The notes below the pieces were generated by a model, which worked only from the letters and a program-made list of their open reading frames with translations, did no database searches and was not told the origin of the DNA. Positions 53,545 through 64,000 of a stretch of DNA of 64,000 nucleotides are shown piece after piece; the first letter of the stretch is position 1; every line of letters begins with the position of its first letter. Position numbers and translations under genes: made by a program. Origin of the DNA: Pleodorina starrii (Eukaryota > Chlorophyta > Chlorophyceae > Chlamydomonadales > Volvocaceae); the NCBI GenBank assembly GCA_030267565.1, contig BRXU01000022.1, forward strand, positions 454,001 to 518,000, written 5' to 3'.

Positions 53545-53797
53545 TGCACACCACGCTCTGAACGGCACCGGCAGCGGCGAGCAGTGTTCCCGGGCCTTCC
53601 ATCAGCACGTCGCTGCAGTACCACCTGCTTGGCGACGAGCGTGCCGGCTGCATTCGAACCACAGGCAACGGGGACGCCGACCTAGACATCTGCCGCCATT
53701 GCAGCGGCAGCCCTGCTAACGACACGGTGCTGACGATGTTGGAGGAGCGCGTGGTATCATCAGCTTCAACAACCCAGGACCCGACAGCCTGGCGGCT
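53545..53797 (+). pseudogene. Frameshifted segment upstream of the Helitron Rep frame
   Basis: A plus-strand frame reads LLGDERAGCIRTTGNGDADL with a Cys pair in ICRHC, and then passes by frameshift into the frame RGIISFNNPGPDSLAAMF that leads into the next entry. It is probably the Cys-rich region ahead of the Rep domain. Confidence 0.45.
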
Positions 53798-56700
53798 ATG
53801 TTTCCTTTGCCCCCTGACCGTGTGCCGGAAATCGTGTCAGTTGTGCTTGTCGCAGCAGCGCAAACCGAGGCTGAAATCATCGGCCTCGCACAGCGGACAC
53901 ATGCCCTCCACCTGCGAGGCCATGTGATCGCCCGCTGGGCGCGCTGGCTGGCGGAGGTATACCCGCACCTGTGCGACCGCCTTGATCACGGCGCGGCACG
54001 GCAGTGGGAGGAGGCTGCGGACAGCATCCCGCGCAACGTCCTGGCCGCTGCCCTGCATGTGGACACAGAGGAGGAGGTGCTCGCGCTAGGCGAGCGGCAG
54101 CAGCAACGGCAGGCAGGGTATGCAGCGGCACGCTTTAGAGGGCCCGAGCAGGCAGCAGTGCACGGCACAGGCGGACCTCGCACTCACGTGTCGGCCCGGG
54201 CGTCGGTGGTGGACGAGGAGGCGGCGGCTGTTGCGGACGCCAACACGGCGTCCGCTCATGTGCCTGAGCACCATGCAACACACCCGCCCGTTCCTACAAA
54301 CGCACCCACCGGCAGCATTGCGGTAAGGAACGGCAACAAGAACAACATAGGCAGGAGCAATATGTCCCTAACTTAGCAGAAACTTTACAGGCGTAACCTG
54401 TCATAAACCAGCTCGTTTAACTTCAGGCCTGAATTGACAACTATCCTCCAATCCCTTCCTCCACCTGCAGCGCGAAGTAGATCAGGAGGCACTCACAGCA
54501 GCCACGCTCCGACTGCCACATGAGGCACAGGCCAAGCTACTGCAGCACCTGACGACCCGGCACTGGCGAGCGGCTGCGGACTTGCTGTACGGTGCTTCAC
54601 AGCGCATCGGCCTCAGCACCGTTGCAGGCATCCCGCCTGACAAAAACGGGAAGCTGGAAAGGCACCTCAGCAAGTGCACCCAGCGTTACATCGCCGCCCT
54701 CGCGCCACCAGCTGGTACCACCGCCGTAAGTCATTGCGCAAGTATGCACCTGCACCATGACTCCTCACCCTAACCTTTGCCAATTCTCCCTGCACCCCAC
54801 AGCGCCGCAAACGCGATCGGTCACCTGAGGCACCGGCCCAGACGGAAGCAGGCCCCGCTGCCCACAGCGAAGTCCACACAGAACAGGCAAGCAGTACAAG
54901 ACCGCAGGACGGGGTACACAGTGTGAGAGCCTGGGGGCCGGCGCCTGAAAAGTGGGGGCTGGGGCTTGGGGACCTTCTTTCCTGCAGCACACCCGCTCAG
55001 TGCTAGCAATCGTACGGCCTTCAGCAGTACGGCCTGGACTCTATACCGATACAATCCCTGCCCGACCAATTCCCACCCCCCCCCCCGTCAGGACCCCACA
55101 GTGCAGGCCGCCACACCCGCACCAGGCCAGCCAGACGTGTACATGCTGCAGTTCCCGCCCTCTCCTGCCGGCGCCGCCCCGCAGCCGCACCCTGAGCATG
55201 CGGCGGCACTGCGATCCACTGCAGAAGCGGCCGCCGTGCGGCGGCACACTACACTCCTGGCTGTCGAGGAAGCACCGCCTCCACCGGCCGGCACAGCATC
55301 CGCGCGGACACACACAGCGCAGCCCGCCGTCGACGCAGCTCCACCTCCACCGGCCGGCACAACAGTGCCTGCCGGCGCTCAGCGCACACCCATGTACGGG
55401 GCCGACGAGGCGGAGCTGCTGCCCAGCACCGAGAGCACCAGCCTCCCGCACATCCTGCGCGCCGGCGCGTCGCCGGAAAACATTGCCCGTGTGCTGGCAC
55501 AGCAGGGCACGCTCGTGGAGAGCTCAGGAAGCACGCCCATCTCGGACTACGGCGCAGACTGGCCGTTGCTCGCGCACCCCAACCGCTTCCCAAACGGCAC
55601 GGGCGCCAAACCGGACGGCATGTCCGAGAAGCAGTGGGTCACCCTGCAGCTGCAGCGGTGGTACCCACCCGACGACAGCAGCAGCCAGGCGCCGCACTTC
55701 ATCCTGGACATGTTCGACCGCCTGCAACGGCACGACGTACTGACGGGCGTGCGCCGGCACTTGACGATGCACCCCGGCATGCAGCACCACCTCGCGGGCA
55801 TGACGTACGAGCAGGTGCGCAGCGCCGTGGAGCTGCTGGCAATGGGGCTGCGTGGGCGGGAGCTGGCGGAGCGGCTCGACGCCGCCCCCCCAATCGTCAC
55901 GGACCTGGTGCACGGCGTGCGGATTGCCACCAGCCGGGTCGCGGGCACCAGTGCCAGCATCGGTGCGCTCCGGAGCCGCGCGTACGGCCTATGGCTGCTG
56001 TACGGCCCGCCGGCCGTATCGCTGACGCTCAACCCCAGCAGCCTCGGTGCTGCGGCGTTCTTCACCCTCTACGGCCAGCCATACAGTTTTGACGGCGCTA
56101 GCGCGCCGGTCGGCCGGCCGGGCGACGCAGAGCGCAGGCAAATCGCGGCCGACCACCCCGTCGCCAGCGCCGAGTATTTCCGCGCCTTCCTGCACGCCTT
56201 CATGGAGACGTACGTTGGCTGGCGGATCGGCGAGCAGCAGCAGCAGAACCGGGACTGTCTGTTCGGTCGCGTGCAGGCATGGTTTGCAAAGCCGGAGACT
56301 ACACAGCGCGCGGAGCTGCACGGGCACATCTCCCTGTGGCTGCACGCCTTCCACCCAGACCGCCGCGAGGCGGCGATACACCGTGGCGAGCACGCGGCCC
56401 TCCTGCGGTACATGGAGCGGGTGCAGAACCAGGGCATCCCCGCGCCCACGCTCACCGGCATGAAAGCGCCGCTCGCTGAAGCGCCGTCCGACCCATCCCA
56501 GCCGGCGCCGGACCACCAGCAAAAGCCGTGCGGCTGTGCGGAGGGCAAGCACGTCATCCACGCCCGTTCCGAGCACCAGCGCGCGCTGGAGGCGGTCAAA
56601 GACGCGCTGCGGCTCGTGCGCAAGCGGACCACCGAGCCGCAGGCAAAGGCGTGCCAGCACCCGCTGTCGGAGCACAACCCAGACCCGGAGGCCGCGGCGC

Positions 56701-57702
56701 TGTACTGTGCGGAAGCCATGCTGGAGGTGCTCATGCACGACCACATCCCCGGCACCTGCACCACAGGCCACACGCCGGTGACCGACGACAACTGCCGCTT
56801 CCGGATCCCGTACCTCTTGAACTGGACCAGCCACATCGACGAGCACACCGGAAGCGTGCACCTGCAGCGGTTCGGGCGGACGCTGGTGGCACACATCTGC
56901 AGCCTGCTGCTCGCGCACCCGTGCAATCACACGCTTGCGTTCGCGTGCGAGGTCAGCCGCCTGCTCCACGAGCAGCGCCGCTGGGACAAGCAGCACCCCC
57001 GTGCCTCCCTGGATGACCCACGCTGCCCCAAGCTGCGCAGCATGGCGCAGCTCGCGGCCGACGCCGCGGACTACGCACTCAAGTACAACACCAAGGGGGA
57101 GACCAGCGAGGGCAGTGCCGCGCAGCTGGCCGGAGTGCTGCTGCTGAAGTGGCAACAGCGGCAGGGGCTCGTGCCGGTGGGCGAGGGCAGCGACGCCACC
57201 ATCCCGCTGCAGGTGTGCTGCACAGGGTACAGGGAGGAGCACCGCAGGGGATAGCCCCATAGGACCAGGCCTATAGCCCTTACTGCCTACCCGCTAACCC
57301 GCCCCTAATGCCTAGCCACATAGCACCCGACTCCTGGCCACCAGCCCCTCACCCCTATCGTCTCGCCCCTACCACCTACCCCGTCTACTTACACCCCTCC
57401 CTCCGTCCCCCCCTCCCTCTCTCCCACAGGCATCACCGGGCACAGCTGCAGGCACGGGATCGGCCGGACACGTGCACGCGCGTCAGGCGCAGGAGGCGCA
57501 GGAGCAGGCCGAACGCGGGGCACACGACAGCAGTACCCTCCATGCCCGGCAGCGCAGCACGTACGAGGTGTCGCGCTGGAACCTCGCGCACGCCTGCAAC
57601 GTGCAGACCATCCACACCACACTGCCCTCCACCGCAGCGGCGCTACACCTCATCGAGGGGCGGGGCAGCTACGAATCCTACAGCGGCGGCGGACGCCGGT
57701 GA
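53798..57702 (+). CDS. Helitron Rep-type protein, 5' and helicase parts missing
   Basis: Five blocks keep phase 0 through splice sites: 53798-54322, 54471-54725, 54803-54913, 55092-57212 and 57430-57702, giving about 1,094 residues. The fourth block has the Helitron-like N-terminal pattern (LLYGPPAVSLTLNPSSLG, then AEYFRAFLHAFMETYVGW, then LFGRVQAWFAKPE). It also has an HUH-type ELHGHISLWL, with the two His codons at 56319-56321 and 56325-56327, and a YxxxY in DYALKYNTKGE, Tyr codons at 57072-57074 and 57084-57086. These are the catalytic marks of rolling-circle Helitron Rep, although the residue between the His is Gly instead of a bulky hydrophobic. No Pif1-type helicase follows. The frame ends at 57702, where repeat sequence begins. 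The first block starts MFPLPPDRVPEIVSVVLVAA and is rich in helices. It was probably disabled by the retroelement insertion. Confidence 0.7.
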
Positions 57703-58860
57703 TTGGAGAGGACAGATGGAGCGGATGCAGCGGTTCGAAAGCGACGGCGGTCCAGATAGGGGCTTGCTTCCTGTTGCGACTGGGTGCTTGTAGGCTCTTT
57801 TCTGCGCCGGCGTCTTGCTCTGTTGTCTGGCTCCCTTTCCTTTTGGGTTGCTGGAACCTGTTGTTTGGTTTAGCACTGCGCAGGGGGCTGGGCGCAGAGT
57901 GTGCTTGGTCTTTTGCGGCTGCCAGGAGCCTGTTGATGCCTTGTTGCTGCAAGGCCCTCCCTGCGGCTCTCTGCCCCGGTGGTACGAGCAGTGGGCGTTT
58001 GGTTTAGCACTGCGCAGGGGGCTGGTAGCGGGCCGGCGTGTTGCTCTGTTCTGCCCTTATTGTTTTTGTTGTGGTACGAGCGGTAGCTGTTCCGGGGGGG
58101 ACAGAAAACAGTAACAATCGACCGGCGATGGGCGCTGGGCAAGGCGGAGCACAGCTTGCTGGAGTGGGGTGGGGCAAGCACCGGTGCACGGAAGCGCCGG
58201 CCCTTCATGAAACGGTAGTACAGTACAGCGCGCGCATAACTGCTGTCGGTAATGTCATGGGCGCCGGAGCACGGAAGCACCGGGCCATTGTGTGCGCGTG
58301 AGTTGGAGGATGCACCTGCACCGACGGAGACAGAAACAGACACCGAATGAGTGATCGTTACTCTTCAAAGCAAACTTAAATTCGCTCTGGATTCGCGCCT
58401 TCCCCCTCCACCCTGCATAAGCCGCGACGAGCCTGCACCGCTCACGACTACAACATGGTGGCGCTCGCCGCAATCCTCGTTGGCGCGCACCGTCATGTGA
58501 CGGCATCACCAAACCCACGGGTCAGCAACAACATCACCAAGCAAGCCCACGCCTCACCTACGGCCACACGCCACGCGACTCCGCACAAACGCCGTGCAGA
58601 CAGTGTCCACTGCGAAAGGGATTTGCTATGCGAGCCCAAAGGGCGACCCGAAGGCCAGTTGATGCCGGGGCCACTCGTGCATTTTTCACACTTGTGGGGT
58701 TTGTACAATTGGTTCTCCGATTTTGGCATGCCTCAAAAGCGCTCGGTCGGAACGCCGCGTCGATGGATTCCTAAGGTCGCCGGTTCGAAGCCCAGTAGCC
58801 CAGTTTAGATTTTAAAGCAGAGGTCGCCGGTTCAAATCCTGCGCGCCCCTTTTTTAATTA
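57703..58860. other. Dispersed-repeat DNA after the Helitron fragment
   Basis: No gene is seen. GTTTAGCACTGCGCAGGGGG occurs twice (about 57868 and 58001). A segment with GCACGGAAGC and CGCGCATAACTGCTGTCGGT (58185-58255) recurs at 60380-60460. GCGAGCCCAAAGGGCGA (58630) recurs at 61373. These look like ends of small transposons of one family. Confidence 0.5.
58783..58853 (+). other. tRNA T-arm-like sequence, possible SINE remnant
   Basis: GGTCGCCGGTTCGAAGCCC (near 58783) and GGTCGCCGGTTCAAATCC (near 58826) are two B-box-like words. The second is followed by GCGCGCCCC and a T-run. No matching 5' acceptor or D-arm was found within about 100 bp, so this is not called a tRNA gene. Confidence 0.3.
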
Positions 58861-60177
58861 AAATTATTTTTCAAAAGACCAGAAGCCTGTTACTGCTTTG
58901 GGGATTGGGTTGGCATTAAGGGGGTCCCGGGGGGCATGAGGTGGCATTAGGGGCCCCCCGGGGGGCTTGGGGGGGCATTGGGGGCAACCGGACGGCATCG
59001 GTTGGCATATGGGGGCCCCTGGGGGGCTTGGGATGGCATTGGGTGGCCCCGGGGCGAGCTAGAGTACAGGCCCAGGTGGACCGGCGCGGAGCATGAGGTA
59101 GAGCGGCACAGAGCATGGGGTGGACCGCCCTTCAGCATGGGGCAGAGCGGGGCAGAGCGGTTTCGGTTACGGTGCATGAAAGGTACCCTGTGATGCGAGA
59201 TCGCAGGGGTGATGCCCAGCAAGAAGTACCAGTGAGGTGCAGAGCATGGGGATACGACACGGTGACATTCGGGCATGCGGCCTGGGGGTGACAGAACAAG
59301 CGGGGGCAAGAGTGAGGGGGGATGTGGAGGAGGAGATGGACATGGATGCGGAGGTCAGCCGTTGGGGCACGGCGAAAAATACGGCAGGGTGTGTCAGGAG
59401 GGGGTGAATCGAAGAGAGGGGAGAAGGACGGCAGCATGGGAGGGGGGAGAAGAGGGGAACGATAGTAAGATGGGAGGCGACATGATGTTGGTTCTCGGAC
59501 GTGGCATAAAGCAGGGTGTGTCGGGAAAGGAGGAAGGAAAAACGAGGGGTCGGAAGTAGGGAAACCAAACGGGGAATTTTTTGGGGCAGGGGAGGTTCAA
59601 GGGGGTGCTGACCGAGATCGCAGGGGTGATGCTGGGCAAGAGATACAGAGCATGGCGGGGGCAAGGCAGGGACCGGGGGTGACAGAACAAGCGGGGGCAA
59701 AGGCAAGGGGTGATGTGGGGGAGGAGATGGACATGGATGCGGGGGTCAGCCGTGGGGGCACGGCAAAAAATTGACAACCGAGCAAAAGTTACCCGGTGAC
59801 GGGGGATGTGGGGGACGAGATGGAGATGGATGCGGGGGTCAGCCGTTGGGGCACGGCGAAAAATACGGCAGGGTGTGTCGAGAGGGGGGGAAGAAAAACG
59901 AGGGGTCGAGAGTAGGGAAACCCGACGGAGAAATTTGTGGAACGGGGGAAGAGGAAGGGGGATGCAGATTCGCATCCCCCTCGCGCAGCATGGGAGTACG
60001 ACATGGTAGCATTCGGGCAAGATCACAGTAGGGGCAGGCAGGAACAGGCAGGGGCAGGCGGGCAGGGGGGCACAGCGAGCATCCTTAGATAAGATGACGG
60101 GATGGGTGGGTGGCGGTGGGTTAGGCGGCGGGTGGGTTAGGGGCGGGGGGTCGGAAGTACGGAAACCAGATGGGGTC

Positions 60178-60246
60178 CTTTCGGTTTCGGTTTCGGTTTC
60201 GGTTTCCGTTTTGGTTTCGGTTTCGATTCGTTTCGGTTTCGGTTTC
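60178..60246 (+). repeat. TTTCGG hexamer array 1
   Basis: About ten TTTCGG units with a few variants (TTTCCG, TTTTGG). It does not match the TTTTAGGG telomere repeat of Chlamydomonas. Confidence 0.8.
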
Positions 60247-61227
60247 AGGCAGGGGCAGGCGGGCAGGGGGGCACAGCGAGCATCCTTAGATAAGATGACG
60301 GGATGGGTGGGTGGCGGTGGGTTAGGCGGCGGGTGGGTTAGGGGCACGACTCTGTGAAATGGGTTCAGGCAAGCACCACTGCACGGAAGCACCGGGCCTT
60401 CGTGAACGATAATACACTGCAGGCACAACAGTACAGCGTGCGCATAACTGTTGTCGGTGATGTGATAGGTGGCGGAAGCAGTGGCGGTGGATGCAAGAGG
60501 ATCGGATCACAGGGGACGGGAGAAGGGCGGATCGCGGGGCGGATCAAGTGGGGCAGAGCGGAGCATGCGGCGAGGTGGGCCAGGGGGGCATGGGGTGAAG
60601 CACAGCGGAGCGGAACATGGGGTGGAGTGGCGCAGAGCATGGGTGGGGTGTGTCGGGAGGGGAGGAAGAAAAAATGAGGGGTCGGAAGTACGGAAACCAG
60701 ATGGGGTCCGGGGGTGACAGAACAAGCGGGAACAAGGGCAAGGGGGGATGTGGGGGAGGACATGTAGATGGATGCGGGAGTCAGCCGTTGGTCTGAGGGG
60801 AATAACCGCAAGAGGATCGGATCACAGGGGAGGGGAGAAGGGTGGATCGTGGGGTAGGGGCATGGCTGGGTCGAAAACAGGGCAAAAAGACGGCAGGATG
60901 GGAGGGGGGAGAAAAGGGGAATGACGGCAGGATTGGAGGCAACGCAACGTTGCTTCTTGAAGGTGGTATAGGGCAGGGTGTGTGGTGTGCGGTTGCGGTT
61001 GCGGTTGCGGTTGTGGTGGGTGTATTGGGAGGCATGCAGCCTGGGGATGACAGAACAAGCGGGAGCAAGGGCAAGGGGGGATGCAGGGGTCAGCAGTTGA
61101 TCCCCCAGCATCTGTGGAGGTCAGGGTGCGTGCTGCGTGGAGCGGTGGGCCAAGTAGAAGGCATATGGGTGCACGACCCGGTGCACGGCGCCGCCGACCC
61201 AGCGGCACGGAGCATGGGGCGTGCATG

Positions 61228-61330
61228 GACCGGTTTCGGTTTCGGTTTCGGTTTTGGTTTCGGTTTCGGTTTCGGTTTCGGTTTCGGTTTCGGTTTCGGT
61301 TTCGCTTTCGCTTTCGGTTGCGGTTGTGCT
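61228..61330 (+). repeat. TTTCGG hexamer array 2
   Basis: About thirteen TTTCGG units degrade into TTTCGC and TTGCGG variants at the right end, 160 bp before the tRNA gene. Confidence 0.8.
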
Positions 61331-61487
61331 TGCGGTTGCGCTTGCAGTTGCGCCGCGAAAGGGATTTGCTAAGCGAGCCCAAAGGGCGAGCCGAAGGCCA
61401 GTGGGAGCCGCATTGAACGCGTAATGTACTTAGCTTGTTTAATGTAACGTTAATAGGCGGTCATCAGCGTTCTTCAGTTGTTGGTTT

Positions 61488-61559
61488 GCCGTTGTAGCTC
61501 AGTGGTAGAGCGTTGGTCTTGTAAACCAAAGGTCCCTGGTTCGATCCCGGGCTGCGGCA
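61488..61559 (+). tRNA. tRNA-Thr(TGT)
   Basis: A 72-nt cloverleaf without intron. The D arm is GCTCAGTGGTAGAGC, the anticodon stem TTGGT/ACCAA carries loop CTTGTAA with anticodon TGT (61520-61522), and the T arm is CCTGGTTCGATCCCGGG. The acceptor stem GCCGTTG/CTGCGGC has one G-U and one T-T mismatch, and discriminator A. CCA is not encoded. A TTTTT run near 61594 can terminate RNA polymerase III, though 35 nt downstream is rather far. Confidence 0.85.
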
Positions 61560-61835
61560 TATTTGCATCTCTCTGGGCATGGCATTCGATTTGTTTTTAA
61601 CATGTACCTACTTCAGCTGGATAATGTAGAAGATCAAGGCGTCTCCTATGTCACCACTCCGCGATGCCAACAACGCATGACTAACGCATTAGTAGCAGCT
61701 CGCAAACTTGCTCTCAACCAAGCCTTCGCGGACCGCGATATGGACTAGAAATTCAGAATTTGCCACTCGCTTCCCGTGCAACAGAAACTAAGACGTACTT
61801 GGTGTGGCAGCCGGCAAAGTTGGAAATTGTCAACC

Positions 61836-63788
61836 ATGTATAGGCATGTTGGGCACACCCATAGGCATTATGTCCTGCAAAACTCGTCAGCTCCATGCTG
61901 GGATGTTTTTGGACGAAGCCGCATAAGCCGTTCGAGGCCCTCCGCAACGGCAGACTGCGCCAGTCGGGATGGCGCTAGCGGCAGCGGCCGCGCGAGCGCG
62001 AGCGCGGCCATTCGGAGCCTGCGCCTGGCTCCAAAACTTGCGGACGCAGAAGCCGGGCTTCGCGCCTTCCTGCACCGACGGCGATGGCTGCGGACCGCTC
62101 CTGACGCTCCGCTCCAGCTTGTCCGAGTGCCAGCAGTCCCGCCTTCGGCTCCCAGCGCATTCCCGCCACGGCCTCCATCCAGGCCTGTGCCCGCGGACAG
62201 CAGCGCACTTGGCCACGATGCTGACAGCACCGGCCTTAGCAGCAGCAGCACCACCACCACCAGCCCCGACACAGCGTCCTTCTACATTCTTCGTGACGAC
62301 CTGCTGCATCCAGTCCTCGGGGGCAACAAGGTGCGGCCCCGGACCTGGCTGGACCTGGCCTCCCCTTCCCTCCTCCCCTTTCCGCCTCCCCTTCCCTCCT
62401 CCCCTTTCCGCCTCTCCTTCGCGCCTCCCCTTTCCGCCTCCCCTTCCCTCCTCCCCTTTCCGCCTCTCCTTCCCGCCTCCCCTTTCCGCCTCCCCTTCCC
62501 TCCTCCCCTTTCCGCCTCTCCTTCCCTCCTCTCCTTCCCTCCTCCCCTTCCCTCCTCCCCTTCCCTCCTCCCCTTCCCTCCTCCCCTTTGCAACAGCAGC
62601 CCAACCCACCCATCCTTCGCCGGCGCCGCCGGCTCGTAGCTGTTGCTGGTCATTCTCCTTTCCATTTGTCTTCGCTGTTGCCAATGCCATCCTCCCCATT
62701 CAGACGACTTTGTTGTCGTGCAGGTTCGCAAGCTGGATGGACTGGTTCCGGAGCTGTTGGACGAGGGCGCCACGGACTTGGTGGGTGGCACAGAGTGCAC
62801 GTGTGGGTGGATGGTTGGGTGCGGTGCGGTGCGGTGCGCTAGGTGGGTGGTTGCGTGCGCTAGGTGGGTGCGGTGCAAGGGCTGCTAGGTGTTATATCTT
62901 TATCTGATGGCGCCTGTTATCAGAATGTCGGGCCGCCTGTACGTGGCTACGTGCTCGTCCCACCACCACCATCTGATGATGTACCGTACTTTCGGGTACC
63001 GGTACGGCCCTAGCGCAGCCAGTGCTGGGATGGGATGCGGAAGGGTGTTTGGTCCAGGGGGTGCCTAGGGTACGCCGTGTCGCAGAACCAGAGAGGAAGC
63101 CAGGCAGGCCCACCGATGCATGAGAATGGAGTAAGGTTGTTGTTTGTTTGTTGGTTGGTTGGTTTCGGAGCACCTAGCCGCGCTCGCTCGCTCGCTCGCT
63201 GGCTCCGCTCGGTCGTCGCAGGTGACGTGCGGTGGGGTGCAGAGCGCTCACTTGGCGGCGGTGGCAGTGGTGGCGGCGGAGGCGGGACTGCGCTCCCATC
63301 TGCTGGTGCGGGGGGAGCCGCCGCAGGTCAGTTGAGTGGGGTGGGTGGGCGGGTTGAGTGGATAAGTTAGCGGCGGGTAGGCGGCTGCGTGGCTGCACGC
63401 AGGTGCATGGGTGGGTGCGTGGGTGGGTGAGTGCGTGCATGTGCGTCGGTGGGCGGGCGGACAGATGGGGCAAACGGGTGGTGGGTGGTTTGCTGGGCGG
63501 TGGGGTGAACGTTTCTCATGCAGGCACGCCGTCAAATAAGGCCCCCCCGGACTTCACGTCCCCGTGCGTGTGTGTGTGTGCAGATGGCAAGATACGCTCC
63601 CCAACTGGAACACCCACACACATACACACATACACATACGTATCCCGCAGGTGCCCACGGGTTACCACCTCGTCACCCGAATGTACGGCACTGAGGTGTC
63701 GTACATCTCCCGAGCGGAGTATGCGGACCGTCAGGCCATGCTGCGCTCCCGGGCGGCGGCCGTGCGCTGCAGGGAGCCCAGCGCCCAG
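61836..63788 (+). CDS. D-cysteine desulfhydrase/ACC deaminase-like PLP enzyme, 3' end outside the window
   Basis: Four phase-0 exons fit: 61836-62330, 62724-62780, 63222-63326 and 63651-63788. The gene continues beyond the window. Joined, they read [17 protein letters not shown], then [19 protein letters not shown], then [20 protein letters not shown] and [13 protein letters not shown], then [20 protein letters not shown]. This closely follows plant D-cysteine desulfhydrase 2, a fold-type II PLP enzyme of the ACC-deaminase family that releases H2S, pyruvate and ammonia from D-cysteine. The PLP-binding Lys is in GGNK (Lys 165, last codon of exon 1). The first 60 or so residues are Arg/Ser/Ala-rich, consistent with organelle import (inference). 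The start chosen is the first in-frame ATG (MYRHVGHTH). Intron 1 holds a pyrimidine-rich repeat. Confidence 0.85.
62365..62590 (+). repeat. CCTTCCCTCCTCCCCTTTCCG minisatellite in an intron
   Basis: Degenerate units of 10 to 33 bp built from CTCCCCTT and CCGCCT fill the first intron of the PLP-enzyme gene. Confidence 0.75.
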
Positions 63789-64000
63789 GTGCGGCCAAGG
63801 TGCCGAGTAATGGGATATGGGAGGGCGCGATAGATCGAGAGGGTGACGGTCGCGCTCTCGTCACGGTATCTGCATCCCACACACACACACACATACACAC
63901 ACAATACCGGTATTCGTGCTGATGAGCTGTTGGGTTGAGAATGGGGGAGGCGGGCCGCGGGGAGCTGCGGCGGGAAACGGGGGCACCGAGCAGGGGCTGC

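Larger units (their letters stand above)
58861..61440. repeat. Complex repeat field, no gene seen
   Basis: GGGGGATGTG-GGGGA followed by GGACATGGATGCGG and CAGCCGTTGGGGCACGGCGA recurs about five times (59320, 59712, 59800, 60745 and, partly, 61080). A block of about 100 bp containing GCATCCTTAGATAAGATGAC is duplicated (about 60049-60145 and 60248-60346). G-rich GGGGGGCTTGGG units fill 58915-59060. Long frames on either strand are by-products of the repetition. Confidence 0.7.

Noticed and set aside
58746..58853. A second tRNA gene
   Set aside because: Two T-arm-like words are present but no matching acceptor 5' strand, D arm or anticodon arm was found.
60178..61330. Interstitial telomere repeats
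   Set aside because: The units are TTTCGG, not TTTTAGGG, and they are too variable.
61887..62699. Minus-strand frames rich in Gly/Arg/Glu
   Set aside because: They are antisense to the first exon and the pyrimidine-rich intron of the PLP-enzyme gene. They reflect repeat composition only.

Overview
This 64-kb window is nuclear DNA of a green alga of the Chlamydomonas/Volvox (volvocine) type. The evidence is GC-rich sequence, short GT-AG introns in almost every gene, proteins padded with long Ala/Gly/Pro/Gln/Asp runs, a TGTAA polyadenylation signal, and algal transposon families (DIRS/Kangaroo-type, Helitron, Ty3-type). The species cannot be fixed from the sequence. All gene models were assembled by hand from splice sites and phase, without transcript data.

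The left third (1-28.5 kb) is the genic part. In order it holds: the 3' portion of a WD40 gene matching ERCC8/CSA (transcription-coupled repair); convergent to it, an intronless ER nucleotide-sugar transporter of the UTr1/SLC35B1 type; a six-exon armadillo-like gene on the minus strand; divergent from it, a seven-exon gene for a 2,494-residue, mostly low-complexity acidic protein of unknown function; a 13-exon ABC1/ADCK2-type kinase-like gene; and a compact three-exon VMA21 gene (V-ATPase assembly factor) on the minus strand. The far right end (61.8-63.8 kb) starts a D-cysteine desulfhydrase/ACC-deaminase-like gene that runs off the window. A tRNA-Thr(TGT) lies just before it.

From 28.5 to 57.7 kb the window is a nested transposon graveyard. 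It contains: a 1,971-bp DNA transposon with 23-bp terminal inverted repeats and a 5-bp target duplication, about 140 bp upstream of the VMA21 start; a tyrosine-recombinase element bounded by inverted repeats; a 1.18-kb fold-back element; a decayed DIRS-type reverse transcriptase/RNase H region with an oppositely oriented recombinase fragment; and a Helitron split by a Ty3-type retroelement. The Helitron's left part carries a 0.46-kb inverted duplication. Its right part keeps a spliced Rep frame with an HxH and a YxxxY motif but no helicase.

The Ty3-type element is the most remarkable object. Its polyprotein frame of about 2.9k codons carries Gag, reverse transcriptase, RNase H, a cytosine-methyltransferase-like domain whose catalytic loop is replaced, integrase, a PHD finger and a Tudor/chromo-like segment. 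It is bounded by 1,048-bp perfect-looking inverted repeats and by 1.1-kb palindromic, LTR-like blocks that begin TG and end CA.

From 57.7 to 61.4 kb there is no recognisable gene. The DNA is a patchwork of dispersed and tandem repeats, including TTTCGG hexamer arrays.
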